Assembly (NCBI GenBank): GCA_001508005.1
Contig: LGEZ01000015.1
Location: forward strand, 1-53,823
DNA from: Clostridia bacterium 41_269
GTDB taxonomy: Bacteria; Bacillota; DTU086
Direction: 5' to 3'
Length of the DNA: 53,823 bases
This document shows, in pieces, positions 28,693 to 36,919 of the stretch. A program made the translations under genes and the position numbers. Numbering within the stretch: the stretch's first letter is position 1; every line of letters starts with the position of its first letter. The notes beneath the pieces were generated by a model. The model ran no database searches. It was not told the origin of the DNA and worked only from the letters and a program-made list of their open reading frames with translations.

Positions 28693-29526
28693 TTATGCCT
28701 GCGCTGCGTCTCTACTGTGGGTTTCCAAAAGGAGAATCAGTGCTTCCTTAAGCCAGTCCGCTGCCTTGCCGCCGCTTTCAAAAACCTCTGCCGCAAGAAG
28801 GCAGGCTTTTTCCGCCTTTGCCATAAACACATCGGTTTCCTTTGCCTTTCCGTAGAAAATTTTTATCCTTTCTTCCATCTGACGGGTGGACCACTGATTT
28901 TCCGCAGCTGCAATTATCCACTTTTGAGGATCCGGGGTGCCTGCCGCTATCCTGTGGTGCCGCCATGAAAGAAACGGAACACGCATCTCCTCTTCGGGAA
29001 ACGTTTTAAAGGTTTTAGAAAGCTCCCTTACCTGGGAAGCTGAACAGCCGAGCCAGGAAGCTGCTTTCCTTGAGCTTATCCCCATACCCTCCGTAAGAAC
29101 AAGACAGACTGCTCCTTTTGCCCAGCGGGTGTCGTCTTCGGATTCCTGAAGGGAAGCGTACATCTGGAGGAGCTCTTCCAGGGTGTATTTTGAAAGCTCC
29201 GGAACAGGAGCTGAAGACAGTTCGGGAACCTCTTCAGGAGCGGGCCAGCCGATCTTTTCGCATATTTCTTCAAGGGACAGGCCCTCACGACGGGCGGCAA
29301 TAAGAGCAAGTTCTGTATAGAGTATTTTTCCGTCGTGTGCCTGCCTGTGGCAGTCAAAGCAGAGCTGGATCAGATTCTCTTTTATGTCCGAACCCCCAAG
29401 GCTCCTGGGCCTAATGTGATGGGGCTGACCGGAAGCTTTCTTTCCGCATCGTTCGCAATAAGGTTTCCGGCACCCCTCAATGACACTTTTTGATGCAACC
29501 CTGACAGGTTTTGAAAGGTCAGGCAA
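28693..29526 (-). CDS. HNH endonuclease-domain protein with ParB-like helical C-terminus
   Basis: 277 residues from the TTG at 29526, which has AAAGGGGG upstream; a longer open frame to 29589 crosses a terminator hairpin and is unlikely. The N-terminal HNH zinc domain reads CERCGKK, HHIRPRSLGG, NLIQLCFDCHRQAHDG, with two Cys pairs and the catalytic His-His. The middle region contains a helix-turn-helix (ISSRKAASWLGCSASQVREL). A later segment (FLSWRHHRIAAGT to AAENQWSTRQMEERI) resembles ParB- or phage-type DNA-binding domains. It may be a nuclease or a DNA-binding regulator of the element; its target is unknown. Confidence 0.8.
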   Translation of the reverse strand: MPDLSKPVRVASKSVIEGCRKPYCERCGKKASGQPHHIRPRSLGGSDIKENLIQLCFDCHRQAHDGKILYTELALIAARREGLSLEEICEKIGWPAPEEVPELSSAPVPELSKYTLEELLQMYASLQESEDDTRWAKGAVCLVLTEGMGISSRKAASWLGCSASQVRELSKTFKTFPEEEMRVPFLSWRHHRIAAGTPDPQKWIIAAAENQWSTRQMEERIKIFYGKAKETDVFMAKAEKACLLAAEVFESGGKAADWLKEALILLLETHSRDAAQA

Positions 29527-29550
29527 GCAGGGACCCCCTTTCCGTTCTTG

Positions 29551-29583
29551 AAAAAGATAAGCCCGACCGCTTCCGATCGGGCT
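29551..29583 (-). terminator. Hairpin terminator upstream of HNH gene
   Basis: Minus-strand AGCCCGA...TCGGGCT followed by TATCTTTTT, 25 nt before the HNH start. It would insulate the HNH gene from the membrane-protein gene or act as a leader attenuator. Confidence 0.6.
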
Positions 29584-29690
29584 GCACACGCGCGTACCTT
29601 AACTTTTTGCCGACATTTTTTATATGAATTTGGGCATACTTTGACCTACTGTAAGAATACCACTACTCTGCGTCGCTGTCAAGGATATTT

Positions 29691-30410
29691 TTAGAGCAAC
29701 CTACTGTCGTTTTTTCTTTTCTCTCTAACAAATAAATATACGCTTGTCAACAGCGATATTCCAACAAGGCCAGCCCAAATACCAGTGGCAATATTTCGCT
29801 TTCTGTATGCTTCTTGGGTAAGACGCTTTTTTGCTTCCTTCTGAGCCCACTCAGGCAGTTTGTTAATTTGTTCGGTTAACTTTTTGACACGTCGGTTTGC
29901 ATTTCGCCAGGCATCGCATTCTTTAACCAACTCTGGGGGTATGCTTGGTCTCACAATTTGTTCTGCTTCCATCTGCCATACGGGGTCAGTTGCTGTTAAC
30001 CAAGGGTCATCATACGGAGATTCAAGTTTCGCTTTTAATTGTTCTGCCAGTCGAAGATACTGGGTATGTCCATAACTATGTTTTTTCTTTTCTTCTTTTG
30101 CTTCCGCTAATTTTGCCTCCAAATCCTGCTTTTTCTTTCTGCCCTCCGGGCTTTTTAAGATTAAACTAGCTTCCTTTGCGATAACCTCTTCATTTAAATG
30201 CGGGTATGTTTCACCGCTGTAAACTTCTTCTCCATGCCAACCATAGTAGACAAGCCAATTCTGGCCAGTCCAACGATCGCGAAGGTGAACAATTTTTAAA
30301 TCTTCGTCACTTCCATGCACCGTCTGCGTTGGCCCTTTTTCCCACCTAAAAGGCCAGGCAGCTAGCAATAGCAGTCCTATAACAACAGGCAACAACCATA
30401 CCCGTCTCAA
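29691..30410 (-). CDS. Membrane protein with two TM helices and central coiled coil
   Basis: Unrecognised protein of about 239 residues. TTG at 30410 is preferred because GGGGTGA lies just upstream; TTG codons at 30428/30425 have no such site. One membrane helix sits at the N-terminus (VWLLPVVIGLLLLAAWPF), then a polar domain with many Trp and Tyr, a Lys/Glu-rich helical region (residues about 85-205), and a second membrane helix (WAGLVGISLLTSVYLFV) with a basic tail. Both ends appear cytoplasm-facing, with the middle outside the membrane. The gap upstream (30411-30703) holds no clear gene. Confidence 0.65.
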   Translation of the reverse strand: MRRVWLLPVVIGLLLLAAWPFRWEKGPTQTVHGSDEDLKIVHLRDRWTGQNWLVYYGWHGEEVYSGETYPHLNEEVIAKEASLILKSPEGRKKKQDLEAKLAEAKEEKKKHSYGHTQYLRLAEQLKAKLESPYDDPWLTATDPVWQMEAEQIVRPSIPPELVKECDAWRNANRRVKKLTEQINKLPEWAQKEAKKRLTQEAYRKRNIATGIWAGLVGISLLTSVYLFVREKRKNDSRLL

Positions 30411-30703
30411 AATATCACCCCGCAACAAGTTTCTGAACGATTCGTGAGCTTTGTCAAATAAGCTCGCAGCAGTGCTTGAAACAGGATACTGTGGTTAGTA
30501 CCTATAGATAAGGAGAAATTCATAAACTATGATCTCGGCTCTAAAGACTGCCGGTTAGCGGAGGAATTCGAGGTCATAGTAAGACAACTCGACTTGGGAA
30601 CAACTTGTTCCATTCTGAAGAGGATTGATACTTTAATTTTCTTACTAACTCCACTCAAGCAAAGAAAAGTTGTTCTTATAGTAATCAAACTTCGGATTAA
30701 TTC

Positions 30704-31114
30704 TCACTGTGCCATCTGCTCTAACATTGCAGAAATTGATGCTGTATCGACCCTTTTTTTTCCGGTTTTGTTCCGGTAAGCAAGCTTGACAAGATCTTCT
30801 GATGGAACTACCCAATAAGTGTTGGTCTGCTCCGAATAGAAGATAAAGAAATAATTAGGCCTGGGATCAATGATGTTCATAGCAGCAAAACGTCCTACAT
30901 CTTTGGAGCTGCACTCTTTTGACCTAGCTTTAATTTGAATGTCAAGATAGCGTAGTTCCCCTCCTCTTTCCTGTCGAATTATGCAGTCAATCCCTTGGTC
31001 ATCCACAAGTGTTTGGTACACATCAAAGCCTCGGCGGAGCAACTCGGCTATGACAACATATTCCTGCCGCTTGCCGAAAGAAGCAGTGTTTCGAAAATTA
31101 CGGCCTTTTTCCAA
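30704..31114 (-). CDS. Restriction-fold nuclease-like protein (DUF4365-like)
   Basis: 136 residues from the TTG at 31114, with AAGAGGGA upstream; the longer frame to 31210 lacks a ribosome site. The pattern GKRQEYVVIAELLRRGFDV, then DDQGIDCII, and LDIQIKARS fits the Glu...Asp...Q-x-K core of PD-(D/E)XK nucleases of the DUF4365 type. It lies just downstream of the type III res gene in the same orientation and may belong to that defence operon. Whether it cuts DNA is not known. Confidence 0.7.
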   Translation of the reverse strand: MEKGRNFRNTASFGKRQEYVVIAELLRRGFDVYQTLVDDQGIDCIIRQERGGELRYLDIQIKARSKECSSKDVGRFAAMNIIDPRPNYFFIFYSEQTNTYWVVPSEDLVKLAYRNKTGKKRVDTASISAMLEQMAQ

Positions 31115-31242
31115 AGTGTTCCCTCTTTTCAGCAACCTTTTTTTTATTAATTTGCACTGCTGGACCTTCCATAAAGAAAGATAATCAAAGAAAAATCCAG
31201 GCTTCTTCAATGATGTGTTAGTTCTTTATATAAATTTCCATT

Positions 31243-34212
31243 TTAACATTTTATCCTTTCTACAATGGCTTCTGGATTGTCTAACCAGTAAGCTTTGTAC
31301 CCATCGGGTAGTAGACTTTGATCTTCAGTGTATAAAAACAAATATACTCTTACTTTTAAATCGTTGTATGGAAAGGTGCGCGGCTTTCCTTGAGTATCCT
31401 CAAAAATTTTTTTGAAGCCTTCAATTTTATGTTCAAATTCTGTATGCTTTATTCCCTTCGGATCTGCAAAAACAATATAGTAATTTTTGTCTTTCTTTAA
31501 CCAAAATATAAAGTCCGGATAAAAGTAGCGAAGGCGGTTGGCTTCGGGATCAAAGTACGGAATATAGATTTCGTCTACGTTTTCGTCTATTTTACTAAAA
31601 ACCCACCAGTCGAAATTGCTAAATTTGTTTCCATCCTGACTGATATATTCTTCAAGATCGTTTATAAAACGCACTTCACTGGGATGCCGTATTATATGGC
31701 TTATAAAGTCGATTTTTTGACTATCGGATAGGAGTACTGGCATGTAGTAATGATGAGCAACATGTCTAATCTGCAGGTTCTGCCCGTTAACTTGAAAGAT
31801 TTCTTTATTAGACAGAGATTTTAACTGATTAATAAATTCATCAAAGGATAGTTCTTGCGAGTCAAATTTTCGACGCAATTCTGCCATTTTATTTGGGTAA
31901 TTTTTGACATGAGCAATTTTTTTGGATAATTCTGCAATGTCTTCAAGGAACACTTTTATTTGCTTGAAGTGGCTTATTTCGTTTTCCAGTAGCTTAAAGT
32001 TATCTAACTCTTCGGGTATTACACGAAAATAATTGAACAACTGACTGATAACCAGTTCTATACGACTATAGTAACGGGTAGCCCTAGTATTGAAATACTT
32101 ATCTTGATCGCTTATACACTGTTTGAGCAGTTTGATTTGATCAGGAGATGCGTTATGCAGAGCGACCAGTAATCTTTCATCAGCAAGATAACTTATGTAT
32201 CTTTTGAGCAGTTCCAATTCTTCGGCTGCAATCTTAAACTTACCCATCTTATATTTTTCCTGCTCTATTAAGGGCCGGTCTGCGAAGCGATAGATTGGAA
32301 CAAGCAGGGGATGGTCGTCAACTGTTTCATAATTTACTTCCAGTTCTATTAAATGGCTTGTTTTAACAGGGTCTTCTAAATTCAAGTTTTCAATAACTTT
32401 ATTAAGAGCATTCCTGTTGGTGCCGAATAAGAAGAGAGTTTCCAAAGGCAGCACAATATCTTTTATTTTAGGAAAAAGGACACGCGCTCTTTCGTGTCCA
32501 GCGTTGTACAGGTTTTGCAATCGCTTTCGATTGCCAGCCAATGGCTCAATTCTCACGCCGCGACCTATGGACTGCAAGATAAATTTACGCGCTTCCGTTC
32601 CCGTGCCGATGTTTATAAATGTTATTACGTTGGGACGGTTTGAATCCCAACCTTCATAAAAAGAACGGGAGCCCATGAGGATGTTGATGTATGAGTCGTC
32701 TTCATTAAGGCGCTGGAAAAACCCCTCGTCGTCAAACCCTTCGAGGATATCATAACCAGTCAGTTTGTTTTTAAGCCATTCGCTTATATCGCCGATCTTT
32801 ATGAGGGCAAAAGGCTGGTCAGCATTTTTCAGTTTGAAAGCAATCTCTTGACGATTGGAAGGTCGAACCCAAACTTCGATGTCGCCGGGATTTTCAGCGT
32901 TATAAACGCCCTTGAAGATGTCTTCGGGTTTTAATAAGTCATAAAGCGCCAGATCCAATTTTAACTCTTGATCTTCGAACTTCATCTGTGGCCTATCGGC
33001 CAGTTCCTGCCGCAGTTCTTGTTTGGCCTTCTCCCATACCTGAGCTTCAAATTTGCCCTTTCCTATATCCCTTATCTGCTGGAAAAAGAGTTTAAGATCG
33101 GAATCTTCGGTGTTAACGGAGTTTACCAAAACCAACAGGAGCGGTCGATGGTAAACGCTATTGCCCACTTTACGCTGAACCATTTCGAAGGCACGATGTA
33201 TGTATGCAAGCATAAGTAGGGTTTTCAGTACTACTTTCTTTTTTTCGTCTTCGCTGTAATCTTCATCGTCACGAAATGCCCTGTTTTCTTGCTTCATAAT
33301 GGTTATATGTTTTCCGTAGCCATTTTTAATAAAACGTGCTAAGTTAAAGTCATATGCAGTAGAAATTATATCGTGTTTGTCGGTAAAAGTGGCAGAGAAG
33401 TTGAATAAAAATCCGTTGCGGCTCATAATACTGTATATGTGCTGGCGTTTTGATTCCTCTTTGTCGCCTTTGTGAGCTTCATCTAAAAAGATAAACCAGC
33501 GGCCGTTATCGTCATAGTTTCGGAAGTCCACAATACGCTCTTTTTGTTCGTCACTAAGATTATCAGAACGATAAATGAATACAGTTACTTCATGGTTGGA
33601 GAATAAAGATGCTACTTTCCGCTTGGCTTCGGGGTATTCGCGCAAATCTCTAAGACGGATAAAAAGTTCGTTTCCGGCATTGAATTCGTCCACGTGAACG
33701 CGCAGCTGTTCCAGTAGATCGTCGCGATGGGCAAGAACAAGAAGGTTATGCTGAGGGATTTCTCCAACACGAGCTAGCCTCCACAGTAGCTCCAACATTT
33801 TGACAATGATTAGTGTTTTGCCACTTCCCGTAGCCATCCAAAAAGCCATTCGGTTGATGAAGTTTTTGTAAGAGATACAGTTGTTTTGAGCAGGATAGTG
33901 GTCTGTTAGCAGATTGCGTATATCTTGCCTTTGCTTATCAATAGATATACCTAGATCATCTATATCAATGCCGTTTTGGCGATACCATTCATAAAACTGC
34001 TCTTTGCGCCTGGTAACCGCATTCTGAGATTCACCGGGTTTGTAATCGACGCAATCTTCATAGTACTTCCATAAACCTCGGAGGGCAAATTTAAGCGCTT
34101 CTTGCTGGTAGTCAAAGAGACTTTTATCCTGGGAAAAAGTAGATAAGTCAAAGCACGTCCAGGTAGCCGGAAGATCTGAGATATCCTTTAATAAGTCCTG
34201 TAACTTCAACAT
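31243..34212 (-). CDS. res: Type III restriction enzyme, Res subunit
   Basis: ATP-driven restriction subunit of 989 residues. Helicase motifs: Q-like FDYQQEALKFAL, Walker A MATGSGKT near residue 130, DEAH-type Walker B FIFLDEAHKG, motif III FSATFTD, and motif VI QSIGRGVRIEP. The C-terminal nuclease motif is PDFIFWLKKDKNYYIVFADPKG (PD...DPK). Type III Res cleaves only in complex with Mod, after two inversely oriented sites meet. It begins 8 nt after the mod stop, so the genes form one operon. Because mod is interrupted, Res is probably orphaned at present. Confidence 0.93.
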   Translation of the reverse strand: MLKLQDLLKDISDLPATWTCFDLSTFSQDKSLFDYQQEALKFALRGLWKYYEDCVDYKPGESQNAVTRRKEQFYEWYRQNGIDIDDLGISIDKQRQDIRNLLTDHYPAQNNCISYKNFINRMAFWMATGSGKTLIIVKMLELLWRLARVGEIPQHNLLVLAHRDDLLEQLRVHVDEFNAGNELFIRLRDLREYPEAKRKVASLFSNHEVTVFIYRSDNLSDEQKERIVDFRNYDDNGRWFIFLDEAHKGDKEESKRQHIYSIMSRNGFLFNFSATFTDKHDIISTAYDFNLARFIKNGYGKHITIMKQENRAFRDDEDYSEDEKKKVVLKTLLMLAYIHRAFEMVQRKVGNSVYHRPLLLVLVNSVNTEDSDLKLFFQQIRDIGKGKFEAQVWEKAKQELRQELADRPQMKFEDQELKLDLALYDLLKPEDIFKGVYNAENPGDIEVWVRPSNRQEIAFKLKNADQPFALIKIGDISEWLKNKLTGYDILEGFDDEGFFQRLNEDDSYINILMGSRSFYEGWDSNRPNVITFINIGTGTEARKFILQSIGRGVRIEPLAGNRKRLQNLYNAGHERARVLFPKIKDIVLPLETLFLFGTNRNALNKVIENLNLEDPVKTSHLIELEVNYETVDDHPLLVPIYRFADRPLIEQEKYKMGKFKIAAEELELLKRYISYLADERLLVALHNASPDQIKLLKQCISDQDKYFNTRATRYYSRIELVISQLFNYFRVIPEELDNFKLLENEISHFKQIKVFLEDIAELSKKIAHVKNYPNKMAELRRKFDSQELSFDEFINQLKSLSNKEIFQVNGQNLQIRHVAHHYYMPVLLSDSQKIDFISHIIRHPSEVRFINDLEEYISQDGNKFSNFDWWVFSKIDENVDEIYIPYFDPEANRLRYFYPDFIFWLKKDKNYYIVFADPKGIKHTEFEHKIEGFKKIFEDTQGKPRTFPYNDLKVRVYLFLYTEDQSLLPDGYKAYWLDNPEAIVERIKC

Positions 34213-34220
34213 TTGTTATA

Positions 34221-34925
34221 TCACCACCAAATTAATGGTTTGACAAGTTCCCAAGGGGGAGTTGTAAGGCTTACACGCCTTCCATCTTCAAATTCCACTT
34301 CGTCGGGCTGACTAGGGTCATCCGGCCTTGTGTAAATTCGGCGTATCCATTTGCCGGTGACGCAGGAGAGTGTCTCAGCAAGGTCGATGTTGTCATAGAG
34401 CTTGCTAAGATCTACCCGGATCTCGTTTTTCTCTAAGTCTACAGTCATTACCTTTTCGCCGGTCTGTGTGTTGTCCAGCATCTTAGTATCGCGAAGAAAA
34501 ACATATTGGTTGTAAGGGTCGGTCTGGACAAAAATGGGTTCGGCGTCCTTGTAACAAGCCCGGCGGAGAACGTCTTCATACTGTTCCAATCGGAAATATT
34601 TGATAAAGTGGCTGATGCCTTTGCCGTTTTCCTGAGCTCTGCCGTCTTTCCATTGGTCAGAAAAAATAACCTTTTTAATTCGTGGCAGCAATACGGTATC
34701 AAAATAGTCCGCCATTTCCACAAGAATATACTTGCGTTGTCCTCCATCATGGCGGTTCAGGTCGATTACTGCATGAGCAGTTGTGCCGGAGCCCGCGAAG
34801 AAATCGAGAATAATAGCCGATTCATCGAAATTACATACTCTAATGCAGTCGCTTATGAGATCGACAGCTTTTGGATAAGCAAACAATCCATGTTGCCCAA
34901 ATAAGTTCTTTAAAGTTCTAGTACC
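34221..34925 (-). pseudogene. mod: Type III methyltransferase Mod, C-terminal part (split by IS)
   Basis: 234 residues: GTRTLKNLFGQHGLFAYPKA, then the SAM-binding motif ILDFFAGSGTTAHAVIDLN, and a normal C-terminus ending just before res. The N-terminal part lies at 36,920-38,926. The family segment SATDY-GTRTLKNLFG is cut exactly between Tyr and Gly by an IS200/IS605 element. This half alone could only be translated from a GTG inside the IS right end and lacks the DPPY catalytic motif. Confidence 0.9.
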
Positions 34926-35086
34926 GTGACTTCCTCCCCACACCTAAAGGTGTAGGGCTTCCTGGCGGCAGGCGCACGCACCTGCCGGGTTACACCGGTG
35001 CGAACGACCCTTTTAAAACCCGTTGCCGGAGGGTCTCCCGGAGGGGACCGTCACTTCCGTCCCGACTACTCCAGGTACCGGGCCTT

Positions 35087-36400
35087 TTAAGCCGCGGCCC
35101 TTGGAGATACTTGCACAAACCTGTTGGACCTCTTGTCCCAGCGCCAGACCTGCGGTTCGCCGAAGGTGGAGGGCAGTTTCCAGCCGACGCAGCTCCCGAA
35201 GAGGTACTGTTTCAGCAGGTTGGCCGCGCCGTTGAGGTCGGCCTGAAGGATTAACCTGCACTTTCTGCACACCCACAGCCCGCGGTGCTTCCTCCAGGCA
35301 GGGTTGCGGGCACCGCAGAAACAGCACGTGGAGGACGTATTCTTCTCCGTCCAGGAGTCAGTCTGCACGCCCCGCATGAGGTTCTTGTAACGTTGCTCTG
35401 CGTGCAGCCGGTCGTAGGCCATCTGGTTGATCTTCTGGGTGGCCTTTTTACCCTTCATTCCGGTGCGGGCGGAGCGGCGCAGGTCGGTAAGGTCGCCCAC
35501 CACCGCAAAAGCCACGCCCTCGGCTTCGTCCAGCTCCGCAAAGAGCTTCGTCAGGGCGTGTTCCATCTGCCTGATGCGGCGGTCGAGCTTTTTCAGCCTG
35601 CGGATTTTCGCAGAAAGACACCTTCTCCACCTGCGGGAGCCTTCCTTTAAGCGGCTCATTTTTTCCTGGAAATCGGCTATGGTTTTGTTCCTGTACTGCA
35701 CCTGGGAAAGAATTTCCCGGCAGATGAAGAGGTCCAAAATGCCGCTCAACGTGGCCCGCGCCACCAAGGCGGAGTTGTAGTCGTATGCCGAAACGGCGCC
35801 TGTGCGGTAAACGGGCACCACTCCCAGATCGAAGGTCACGTGGAGTACCAGATTTTCCACTTTGCGGCGGCGGACGACCGCCTTCACCTTGACCTCGACT
35901 GGGGTACCCCTCACTCCCGTGCCGTCGGGCAGGGTGACCGCATCCCACCCGCCGGGTAGTGCGACTTTAATGGGTTCCTTCTTCCGGGAGAGCTTCAACA
36001 CGAGGGAGTCATCCTCAACATTGAAGCCTTGCCTCTTCCAAGTGACGGTGCGGAGGTGGTTTTTCGGCTTGAAGTTTGGCGGGTTCATCTCCAGGTGACC
36101 GTTTTCCCGGTGCTTGCGGTAACCGGACACGGCTTCAAAGTACTCTTCCACCACCGCCTGTGCCGATTGGGAGTGCAGCTCCTTCCACACGGCAAAGGAC
36201 TTAAACTTCGCCTTGAGTTCCGCCTCCGTTGACCAGCGGTTCTCCTGCTTGAGGGTTTCGCGGCTGTGCCAAACGCAGGAGTTCCAGATACGGTTGGCCG
36301 CCAGCATGGCGGGTTGGAAAAGCGGTAATACTTCCAGGCCCAGCGGGAACTGCTTGGTCAAAAGGAGACGGTGAGGGTGCGATTTGCCGCTCCAAGCCAT
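35087..36400 (-). CDS. tnpB: TnpB-like RuvC protein with altered catalytic glutamate
   Basis: Accessory protein of IS605-type elements; active relatives are RNA-guided DNA nucleases using an RNA from the element right end. About 437 residues from the ATG at 36400, which has GTAGGTGA upstream; a GTG at 36409 abuts the tnpA stop. RuvC residues: the first Asp is in AVSAYDYNSALVA, the last in LQADLNGAANLL, and the zinc ribbon has CCFC and CRKC. The usual glutamate (V-x-E-N/D-L) is replaced by Gly-Asp in FAVVGDLTDL, so nuclease activity is doubtful unless another residue takes over. A 100-residue Lys/Arg-rich helical insert lies between motifs. The right-end RNA would cover roughly 34926-35100. 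Confidence 0.85.
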   Translation of the reverse strand: MAWSGKSHPHRLLLTKQFPLGLEVLPLFQPAMLAANRIWNSCVWHSRETLKQENRWSTEAELKAKFKSFAVWKELHSQSAQAVVEEYFEAVSGYRKHRENGHLEMNPPNFKPKNHLRTVTWKRQGFNVEDDSLVLKLSRKKEPIKVALPGGWDAVTLPDGTGVRGTPVEVKVKAVVRRRKVENLVLHVTFDLGVVPVYRTGAVSAYDYNSALVARATLSGILDLFICREILSQVQYRNKTIADFQEKMSRLKEGSRRWRRCLSAKIRRLKKLDRRIRQMEHALTKLFAELDEAEGVAFAVVGDLTDLRRSARTGMKGKKATQKINQMAYDRLHAEQRYKNLMRGVQTDSWTEKNTSSTCCFCGARNPAWRKHRGLWVCRKCRLILQADLNGAANLLKQYLFGSCVGWKLPSTFGEPQVWRWDKRSNRFVQVSPRAAA

Positions 36401-36409
36401 ATGTTTCAC

Positions 36410-36805
36410 CTACTTGTCCTGGCACTCTGCAATGTAGCGCTGGATAGTTTCGGCAGACACCGTACCGGCGGTACCCACGTAGTACGTTCTAGTCCAGAGC
36501 CGCGGCCCCGTCTGTTTGCTTAACTCCGGAAACTTCTGGCGCAGGTAGCGGGAAGTATACCCTTTAATGGTGTTGATGAGGACAGAGGGAGCATGCCTTG
36601 GAGGAGCTGAAACAAAAAGGTGTACGTGATCGGGTTGGATGGAAAGGCTGAGTACCTCTACCTCCCTTTCATCGCAGACCTTCCGAATCAGCCGTTCTAG
36701 TTCCTCGGCAACTGGACCCACCAAAATCTTGCAGCGGTATTTCGGTATCCACACGAAGTGATAGTTTATGTTGTAGTGAGCATACCTGGTCTTTTTAGTT
36801 TTCAT
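36410..36805 (-). CDS. tnpA: IS200/IS605 Y1 transposase TnpA
   Basis: Single-strand transposase of 131 residues. The HUH metal motif is in QPDHVHLFVSAP and the catalytic Tyr in AETIQRYIAECQ near the C-terminus. The N-terminus HYNINYHFVWIPKYR is characteristic. It is intact and full length, so the element could still move and excise precisely when its DNA is single-stranded, as during replication or conjugative transfer. The tnpB-like gene follows with no gap. Confidence 0.95.
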   Translation of the reverse strand: MKTKKTRYAHYNINYHFVWIPKYRCKILVGPVAEELERLIRKVCDEREVEVLSLSIQPDHVHLFVSAPPRHAPSVLINTIKGYTSRYLRQKFPELSKQTGPRLWTRTYYVGTAGTVSAETIQRYIAECQDK

Positions 36806-36866
36806 AGCAAATTCAGTATACTACACTCAGACAAAAAAACAACCCAGCTTTTACTTTTTAACCCGG

Positions 36867-36915
36867 CCGCCGCTTTCATCCCGTCCCCTGAAGGAGACGG
36901 GTCTTCCCGCGGCGG
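36867..36915 (-). repeat. Left-end hairpin of IS element no. 1
   Basis: Outer arms CCGCCGC/GCGGCGG and inner arms CCCGTC/GACGGG separated by unpaired bases. The layout, including TTTCATCCC and CTTCCC in the same places, is shared with the left end of IS no. 2 (52374-52418). Confidence 0.75.
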
Positions 36916-36919
36916 TTTT

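Larger units (their letters stand above)
34926..36919 (-). mobile_element. IS200/IS605-family element no. 1 (tnpA + tnpB), inserted in mod
   Basis: About 1,994 bp. The left end carries an imperfect hairpin (36867-36915) and the right end a small hairpin (34937-34957). There is no target duplication, as expected for Y1 transposases that insert single-stranded circles. On the minus strand the insertion follows GATTAT and ends in GTCAC. Removing this stretch leaves mod in frame. The family usually inserts 3' of a short fixed target, here probably TTAT. Confidence 0.85.

Noticed and set aside
29527-29589. N-terminal extension of the HNH protein from 29589
   Set aside because: The extension crosses a terminator hairpin. 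The TTG at 29526 has a proper ribosome site and gives a normal domain start.
30480-30779. Open plus-strand frame (DKEKFINYDLGSKDCRLAEE) opposite the end of the DUF4365-like gene
   Set aside because: No start codon with a ribosome site, no recognised family, and it overlaps a better-supported gene on the other strand.
34926-34943. Independent start of the mod 3' fragment at a GTG
   Set aside because: This GTG belongs to the IS right end; the mod sequence proper begins at 34925.
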